A stretch of 62,793 nucleotides of DNA from Streptomyces sp. BK340. Its GTDB lineage: Bacteria; Actinomycetota; Actinomycetes; Streptomycetales; Streptomycetaceae. The DNA lies in assembly GCF_007827595.1 (NCBI RefSeq), contig NZ_VISR01000042.1, positions 1 to 62,793 on the forward strand, written 5' to 3'. Positions 1 through 9,000 of this stretch are shown one piece after another (the first letter of the stretch is position 1; every line of letters begins with the position of its first letter). The notes below the pieces were generated by a model that was not told the origin of the DNA, ran no database searches, and saw nothing but the letters and a program-made list of their open reading frames with translations. A program made the position numbers and the translations under genes.

Positions 1-3000
1 GAGCTTGCCGGGTTCCTCCGCTCCCAGGGCAAGCGCAACCCCGTTGTCGGGCCGCGTGGCAAGCTCTCCCAGGTCACGGCCCCGGACACCGGCGTTATCG
101 AGATGCGCGTCGAGGTGTCTTCCGACGAGGGTTCCCCGGACGTCGAGTGGCGGGTCTTCGGTAGCGACGGGAGCGGCGAGCAGGCGTCCCACACGCCCCC
201 ACCACCGCAGCTGCGCCCGCAGGACACGACTCCGCAGCTGCGCCCGCAGGAAACGACCCTGCAGGAAGCGACCCCGCAGCCGCGCCCGCACCTGCGCCCG
301 CTGGACACGACCCCGCAGGCGACGGAGGACGGCGGCTCGCCGGCGGTGGTCGTCGAGCCCGGAAGTCCCGTCACGCCGCCGTCCGCCTTGAAACGATGGG
401 GCACCCCGGGCGACCCGGCGGACACACAGCAGCCGCAGCCCACACAGCAGCCGCAGCCCACCCAGCACCCGCAACTCACCCAGGACCCGATGGCCCACGG
501 GCAGTTCAACGAGTCCGAGGACACGGCGTCCGTGATCTTCACCGTCGACTCCTCCGAATTCGACGGAGCGCCGACGGAGCTCACGGTCACCTTCGACAAG
601 GAGAGCAGCGAACTCGACGCGGCGGCGGAGAAGGAGGTCGCGGCATTCGCCAGGGCGGTGGCGCCGGAACTGAAGAACGCCCTGTCGCGGAAACTTCCGC
701 TCCCGAGGTTCGACGTGGTCGGGCGCGGCAACTCGCTGCTCAACGCGAAGCGCACGGGTGACCGGCGGGCAACCAGCCTGCTGAAGGCACTGCAGACCCA
801 TCTGTCACGAGAGCTGGCCGACACCCACCCCGATTTCGACGTGGCCGGCCTCCTGAACCGCCGGCTGTCCACCGGGCGCCTGGTACCCGAGCCCAACGTC
901 CTGCCGAACGAGCCGCTCAAGAGGCGCCGTCGCAGCTCCACGATCACTGTCAGCAGGCCGAACTTCGAGGCTGTGTCTCCGGTGAACGCGGAGAGCCCGA
1001 TCGAGGCGCCACCGTCCCTGGATCCCCAGACCCAGGAGTTTCTCGACTCACGCAACGTCGTGATGGACGAAGCCGCGTACCTGCCCACCGGGACCATCCC
1101 GCTGCCCGGCGACCCCCAGTCGGGCCTGGACCCGTCGGCCGACTTCGCCCTGACCCCGGTGCATCCTGTGGATATCGCGCGACTGCGGGCGGACAGCAAG
1201 GGCAAGCGCCCCCTGCGGTTCCGTCAGGACCGGAGCCTGCTCTTCCGGTGGGAGCGTGAGCGTCCGCAATTCGAGAGTATCGAGGACGTCTTCGCAAACG
1301 GTCTGCAGGCCAAGAACCCCGGCGCATACACAAGTCTTGAGGAGTACAAGAACGACAACACCCCGTCCGTGTTCGTCAGCACCACCCGGTCCGCGACGCA
1401 GCAGAACGAGGGCTGGGGCACCGCCCACCGGTACCTCATCGACGCCCCGGGAGGCATCGACGTCCATGCCACGCTGCCGCACTCGCCCATGGCGGAGCTG
1501 GAGCAGGAGGTCGCCTTCCCCGGAGGGATCAAGCGCGCGTTCATCGTCGGTGCCGAGATCGTCCAGGGCACGTTGCTGGACCAGTCCACCGGCGCCTACA
1601 CCACCACCGTCGAGTTCGTGCCCAACCCCTACTACGACCCGGTCCACAGGCTCGAGAACGCCTCCCAGCCCATGGGCCCCGACCGGGACGAGGCTCCTGA
1701 CACCCGCACCGACGCCGGGGACACCGTCCAGCGGGAGACCAACGCGGAGGAAGGGACCGGAGCGCGCGAAACGACGACACAGCAGGAGACTGTGCGGCCG
1801 GCCCGGGAAGGGATTCAGTCGGGGTTCGAGTCGGGGATTCAGTCGACGGAGCACGTGGAGCACAGCCGCTCCGACGACTCCGGCCAGGTTCCGCCCGACG
1901 CCATCTCCGAGCACGGCATGGACCTCGACGTCGACGGCGGAGAGGACACAGCGCTCACGCCGTCCGTCCTCCAGTGGGCTGACAAGGCCCGCGCACAGCT
2001 CGCACAGTCGCTCGACGACCTGCTGAACGGAGCCGACGCACGGGACCGGTGGCTGGACTCGATGGTCAAGGCCGAGCAGGTCGGCGACGCCGTCCAGAAG
2101 CTGACCGACCTCGGGGCGAAACACCACCCCCTCTGGGAGGGCATGCCGCTGAAGCGATGGCAGGAACTGACCACGGACCTCGTCCGTGATCTGCTCACCA
2201 CCCCTGAACACCCGGCAGAGGAGGCCCGGGTCGCCGACGCCACCAAGTCGCTCTACCACTTCGGTGGGAAGTACCACCAATCGTTCTGGTCGACGATCGA
2301 GCCCGACAAGATGTGGCGCTTCACCGAGACCGTGCTCCGCCGCACGCTGAACGAGAACGGGCACGTACTCAAGGCCGAGCAGCTCGCCGAGGCCCGTCAG
2401 GTGCTGCTCGCCATCGGGGCGAAGCACCACCCCGGCTGGGCGGACATTCCCGAGGAGCGCCAACAGGCTCTGACGACGCTGCTGATCCAGGAGGCATGGA
2501 ACAAGGGGACGGACGCGGCCGGTCTGCTCGCCGAGCACCTGATGCGCGAGGATGTGCTGCGCAGCCTGCCGCAGAGCGAGCTGGACGGCGCGCTGCAGCA
2601 GGCAGTCGGCCTCATGGCGAAGTTCCATCCCTCGTGGTTCCCGCTGTTCGATCCCGGGACGCACGGTTCTGAGCCCAGTGGCGGCCACGAGCTGAGTGAC
2701 TCCTCCGGAGCGGAGCGGTACCGGGACCTCGTCGAGGTCGCCTTCCTGGTGGCCCGGCACGAACGGTCCCAGGCAGCGGAGCAGGCGACCCGGATGGAAC
2801 TGAGGCGGGTCGGATCCGCAGGCGCTGGGAAGTTCACCAAGCACGTGCTGTCCACCGGCTCGCACAGTGCCAGGGTCATCTACCTCAAGTCGCCGACGGT
2901 TTACCTGACGGAAGAACCGAGGTGGCGGCAGCACGACGCGAGCAGCGACGGCGAATACTTCCTTTACCACGAGGGCACGACGTACGACAGCGAGCCCCTT

Positions 3001-6000
3001 CCCTGGGCCGGAGAGTTCACGGTCTACGTCCAGCTGCACGCTTCCGTGTTCGGCTTCAAGCCGGACCTGTCCCAGCCGGAGCTGGGAGACGAGAACGGTC
3101 GGGCGCGGATGGGCGGTGAGCATCTGGCCGAACTCGTGGCCTCGGACCCGGACTTCGCGGCCGCCCTCGGCACCGCTCGGAGCAGCGGACTTGACCTCCA
3201 CGTGGTGGCCGTGGCCTGCTACCCGGCCAATGACGTGGGCCTGCCCAAGCTTCCCGCCCTCGACTTCGCCCAGCACCTGGCACACCTCAGTGGCCCGGGC
3301 ATCGTCACGCACGCGAGCCCCTTCGTCGTCGTCCTGAACGGCCTGGGAGAGATCCAGGTCGAAGCGCCCCAGGAAACACCCGGCGCCGACCACTGGAAGA
3401 CCTTCACCGCCCTTCCCCACGCCCCCTCCGACCTCAAGGCGCAGTGGCCGTTGCAGGACGGTGTGTCGCTGTGGCCGGCGGATAAGAAGCCCTGGCGGCA
3501 GTCCCTGGTGCCGTCACAGGCCCTGCGGAGCCTGATCCCCCCGGGGCGGGGCGCCTCGGTCGTGGGCGGTGAGCGGGACGGCAGCGGCGTCATCTCGCTC
3601 GAACCGGCCGGGCAGGGACGCTGGCAGGAGAAGAAGCTCACTATGGCGGAGCTTGCCGCCAAGCCTGAGGTCGAGGCCCTGCCCAAGGACGTCCCCGTGG
3701 TCCTGCTGGTGAACGGCGCGGGGATCGCACCGCAGTCGTCGGCAAAGGACGGCGAGGCGGTCACCACCACGGTGGACTGGGGCGCCGCGCCGGCGCAGCT
3801 GTTCGCCGATGCCCGTGGCGGCCCGGTGATCGCGCCCATGGGCTGGCTGGAGCTGGGACAGGATCCGGACAGCCCCGACGACTTCGGCGTGCTGCTGGTC
3901 GAGAGGCTGGACGGCAGCGGCCCGGCGTGGAAGCTGTTCCTCCCTGGGCGTCCCGGTCCTTCCGGAGGCTCCGAGCAGCCGTCCGGACCGCCGTCGAACG
4001 TGCGGGACGTGCGGGACGAGCGGGACCACCTGGACGGTCAGCCCATGCCCGGCCAGTCGGGGGACCGGACGTCCGTCGGCCCCGACCGCAGCGTGGGGGA
4101 GAGCCGGCCGCAGAACCACCCCAGCCCGGACGGGCGCGAGCGGCTCGCCAACGCGGAGGACAACGGTGTGGGGGTCGGCACCTTCGGAGCCGACCTCCAC
4201 CAGCCGCAGCCGATGTCGTGGGTGTCGTCCGCACCTGAGGAGGGACCGGGCCAGTTCCCTGGCCATGAGCCTCAGGTATCGGTAGTGGACTGGTACGCGG
4301 CAGCGGCGAAAAACCTGATGGACGCATCCCGCCGGGAGCTGGAGCGGGACCCGGACGGACATGCGAACTGGCTGAACAAGCTGCTGACCGATGCCGAAGC
4401 CAAAGCCGACGGGCAGATCACCCAGAACCAGATCGACGAAGCCGTGGACGCGCTGCTCAACCAGGGAGCGAAGTCCCACCCGCTCTGGGCACACTTGGAT
4501 CCGACGCGCTGGCAGCAGCTGAGCGGGCCATGGGTCAGAGGGACCCTGGAGGCGCGGGGATGGCCGCTCAGCGACGACCAGGTGTCCCAGGCGGCGCAGG
4601 TGCTTTTCGAGTCCGGCATTCAGAGCCAGTCGGCCTGGGCCGGGACAACGCTCGAAGCGGTGCGACTGCTGGGCAAGGACCTGCTGCGGGACACCTTGAT
4701 CACCAATGCTCGGGCTCTCACGCAGAACCAGAAGCAAGAGGTCTTCAAGGAGCTGTACGGCCTCGGTTCGCAGCACCACCCCTACTGGGCGGTCCTCGAC
4801 CCGGCGCTGAAGCAGGCAATGGCCGCTCGGCTCCTCCACGAGGCGTGGCACAAGGGCACGGACGCCGCAGGCGTGCTCGCCGAACACTACGTCCGCGAGG
4901 ACGTCCTGCGATTCTTGGGCGATTCGGTCCTGGACCAGACTCTGAAGCAGGCACTCCAGGTGATGGAGCGCCACCATCCGTCCTGGTTCACCCGCCAACT
5001 GCCGCCGCAGCACATGGTGTCGCCGGAGACAGAGGCGTTCCTCAAGCAAGCCGAGTGGGAGGCGCACCGCCGCTTGGTCGAGGTCGCTCATCTCCTGATC
5101 ACGAAGGGACCGGGGAAGGCGCAGGAGAAGGCACATGCGCTGGAGCACACCTCGCTCGGCTCGGCCGGGCCCGAGAAGTTCCTGATCGAGCCGGGCCCGA
5201 CCAAGTCCCCCAATGCCGCAGTCGTTCGCATGATGAACGCGGCAGAAACCGCCCAGAACACCGACTGGTGGGCCCTGCATTACGCCGGCCCCGGCCCGGA
5301 TGCCCACTTCCACCTCTGGCGCGACGGCGCGATATACGACACCCGGCCGCTCCCCTGGGCAGACGAGCCGACCGTGTACGTGCTTCTCCACGGCGCGCCG
5401 GACGTGTTCGGGCCCGCGCTGGCCGAAGAGGGGCTGGGCGATGCCGACGGCCTCTCGCGCATGAGTGCCGAACACCTGGCGACATTGCTGACGACGGATG
5501 ACACTGTCGTCAAGGCTCTGAATCTCGCGCGAGCGAGTCAGAAGTCGCTCCATCTGGTGTTCGGCAGCTGCTACATCGCGGTGGACATGGGCCAGAAAAT
5601 TCTCACGGCGAGGAACATCGCGCAGGCCCTGGGCCACCTGCCGATCGTCACGCACACCACTCCGCTCATCTTTAAGATCGCCGATAACGGCTACATCGGA
5701 CTGGAAGTCCCGCCGGACACTCCGGACTCCGACATGTGGCAGACATTCACGGCCGAGCCCCTTGTCCCTGCGGCGCTTTACTGGACCTGGCCTCTTGTGG
5801 GCGGGGTCACACTACGGCTCTCCTCCGAGAACCCGTGGAGACACCCTCTGAGCCCTTCCGAGTCACTGAGCAGACTCATCCCCCAGGGCGCTTCGTTCGT
5901 CGAGGCTGCCCGGCACGGATCAGGGGTCAAGGCATTCGTTCCGGACGGCAACGGGGGCTGGCGGGAACAGGTCCTGACAATGGCCGAACTCGCCTCGCGG

Positions 6001-9000
6001 CCCGAGGTGGTAGCCCTGCCCAAGGACCAACCGCTGGTCCTGCTGGTGGACGGAGCCGGCATCCCGCCTCGGTCGTCGACAAAGGACGGTGGCGTCGTCA
6101 ACACGGTAGTGGACGGGAGCCAGACACCGGCACAACTTTTGGCAAGCGCCCTCCAACACCCGGTCATCGCGCCCGTGGGCTGGCTCGAGACCGACACCCA
6201 GGGTGTGCTGGTGGTGCGCCAACTCGAGGACGACGTTCCGTCGGGCGAGTGGCGGCTGTTCCATCCGGGCGGAGCCGGCTCCGAGCCCCTCCTGACGTCG
6301 ACCGGCCCCGAGTACACATACACGCCGGGCTTCGCCGACAACGGGCAGACGTCCCAGTCCGTCATGTTCTCGGACCCGGTGCTGCCGCAGCTCTCGGTCC
6401 AGCACGTCTCCGACGAGTTCTCCCAGTCCTCCCAGCCCTCGCTTCAGGACGGGAGCCGACTCCAGGGCAAGTCGGCACTGGGTGCATCGGCCCACACTCA
6501 GTCCTTGTCCCTCCAGGCCGCCGCCCAGACACACGACACCGAAGCCGACCACCCTCTCCAGCCGACCGTGCCGACCCCTGCACAGGTGCTGGCAGTTGAA
6601 CCGCAGCAACAGCAAGGGCCGCGCCCGCCGGCGCGAATCACCGACGAACACCGCCTCAGCGCCTCCGACAAGATACTCCAACTTACCACTCAGGGAAGGG
6701 CAGTTGAACAACTGGTCGAGCAGGCGCTGAAGGGCCACTTCCGTCCACACGAGTGGAGCGAGCTCGCCCCGCAGGTGATGCCGTCTCTCACTGCGGCCAC
6801 GCTCGCGTCACGGCTGTCCGGTATGACCCGCGGCGAACCCTGGGTCGTCCCGGTCCGCTTCGGTGGCTGGACGGGTGCGATCACGATCGACGGGCTGGTC
6901 GGTCTGTTCGCCCACGACCGGAACGCGGACTCGTTCGAGTTCGAGAACGGGACCGAGACCCAGAAGGGTGTGGGCGGGACTGAGGACGCGCGTCTGCGGC
7001 TCACCGGCTCCCTCACCGGGAAGATGGCGCTCGACTCGGGGGTCGGCCTGACCAGCACCCTGGGCAAGGCCAAGGACTGGCAGGCGGGCAGCGAGCGCAC
7101 GTCGGCCGGCAGGTATCTGTCCAAGTCGAAGACGGTGGAGGAAGCGGCCCTCTTCGACGGCTGGGCCGTCTTCGGGGTCTCCGTCGACCTCGCCAACCGG
7201 ATCTCCGTGCACCACATCCAGATGCCCCGTACCGAGGTGGTGTCCGGCGTCAAGATCGCGATCCCGCGCGCCGAAACACTGAACCCGGGTGACGACTTCC
7301 TCGCGTTGACGCACCACGCCTCAGTGCCCGAGCGGATCAAGCAGCAGCGGCGACTCGGTTCCACGGACATCGTCAAGGACGTGTACCCCCTCCTCCCCGA
7401 CGGCGGCGAACCCGGTGCCCGCGACCCCCGCGCCTTCGACCGTCTGCCGGACGGGCTGGACCACGTGGGCCGCCGGGTCTTCGGAAACGGCTGGCAGGCC
7501 GTCAAGCAGCAGCTGGGGGGCCGGCTCACGCTGGTCTCCCTGCACCAGGAGCTGAAGCCCATGATGTCGGGCCAGCCCCTGATCGTCACGACCGACGGCG
7601 GAAGCGTGGAGATCACCGCCTCCCTCGTCTCCCTGCACCATCAACGGAGCACCAAGGCCACCGAGTTCAACGCCGGCTACGAGATCCGCGGCGCGACGGC
7701 CGTCCAGCGAAGGGGCTCGTCCGAGACGACGGTCGCGATCCCGGGGCTGAACGTCAGCGCCCTGCCTCCCAGTCAGGGGAGCTTCACGCCGACTGGGGTG
7801 TTCAACACCTCCGAGACCGGGGTGGTGTCCTCGGGCTACCGTACCGGCGTCACCACGAAGTCCAAGGTGCCTGGCGAGGTCTTCGACGGTGTGGCAGCCC
7901 TCCATGTCAAGTTCAGGAGCGGCGCCCGGCATGGCACCGGGGAACTGCGGGTGGGCGTGCAGACCCTGATCGAGAGCGCCGAGACGGAGCCGCTGGAGGC
8001 CGCGGAGCCATGGACGGCGCCGCAGGCGGCGACCTCTCCCCAGGACTCGGGCACGACCACCCCCGAGGAGCCGGGACCGACCCGGCACACGGCGGACGGC
8101 CAGCTTCTGCCACCCGAGCGGGTGTGGGGTGGACAGCCGGGCACCGGCCTGAAGGAGACGGACGTCATCCGGGACCTCTACGGGTACGAGGGTGTGCTCC
8201 GGGCACTGGACCAGGCCGGCTCCCGGTTCTTCGGCCCGCTGTGGGGCACGTACCGCAATGCCGTGCGCGGCGCCTACTCGCTGGAGCGGTTCCTGGCACA
8301 CCTCGGCGGGATGTCACGCGGCAGGGTGCTGCACGGACCCGAGCCGACCGGGATGCTGACCGCGTTCCCGGGCCTCAGGATCACGGCCACGGCCAAGGTC
8401 ACCTCGATGACCTTCCGGCGCATGGCCGGTACAGAACTGGCTCCCGTCTCCAGACGGCTGTCGGGCCAGCAGGAGCGCCGCGGCGAGACCTGGGAGGCCC
8501 AGCTCGGCGGCTCGGCGGGAGGCCCCGCCAAGATCCTTTCCACCGCGCTCAGCCTGCAGTTCTCCGGCAATCGCAAGTACCACAGCCTCATCGGTACCCG
8601 TGCCAACGGTGCCGGCGCGGTGCTCACCAACAGCAAGATCCCGGTAAGGGTGGGTGTCTTCGACGCCAGCTTCGAGGTGAGCTTCCGTTTCGAGGCCGCC
8701 CTGCGCACACCCGTCCAGCGGACCGCGCACCTGAACGGCGAAGTGACCATCCCGGCCGGCGAATCGCTGACGGTATCCACCGGGGGCCTGACACCCATCA
8801 CGGTGACCCCCGGAACCTACCAGGGCGTGATCGACCAGCTCACCGAACATGGAGCGGTGGGCGAGCCCACCGGATACCTCAGCACCAAGCCGACGCCCGA
8901 CGGACGGGTCCTGCTGCCCCCAGCGCACGTGCAAGCAGGCAGACTCGGCGCCTCCGACGTCGTGCTGAGCCTCTACCCGGACGGCAACGCGCTCGTCGAC

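Noticed and set aside
1048..3420. Minus-strand frame of 790 residues opposite the giant gene
   Set aside because: It is the mirror of a high-GC coding frame; no motif, low-complexity composition, and the plus strand has clear domain signatures.
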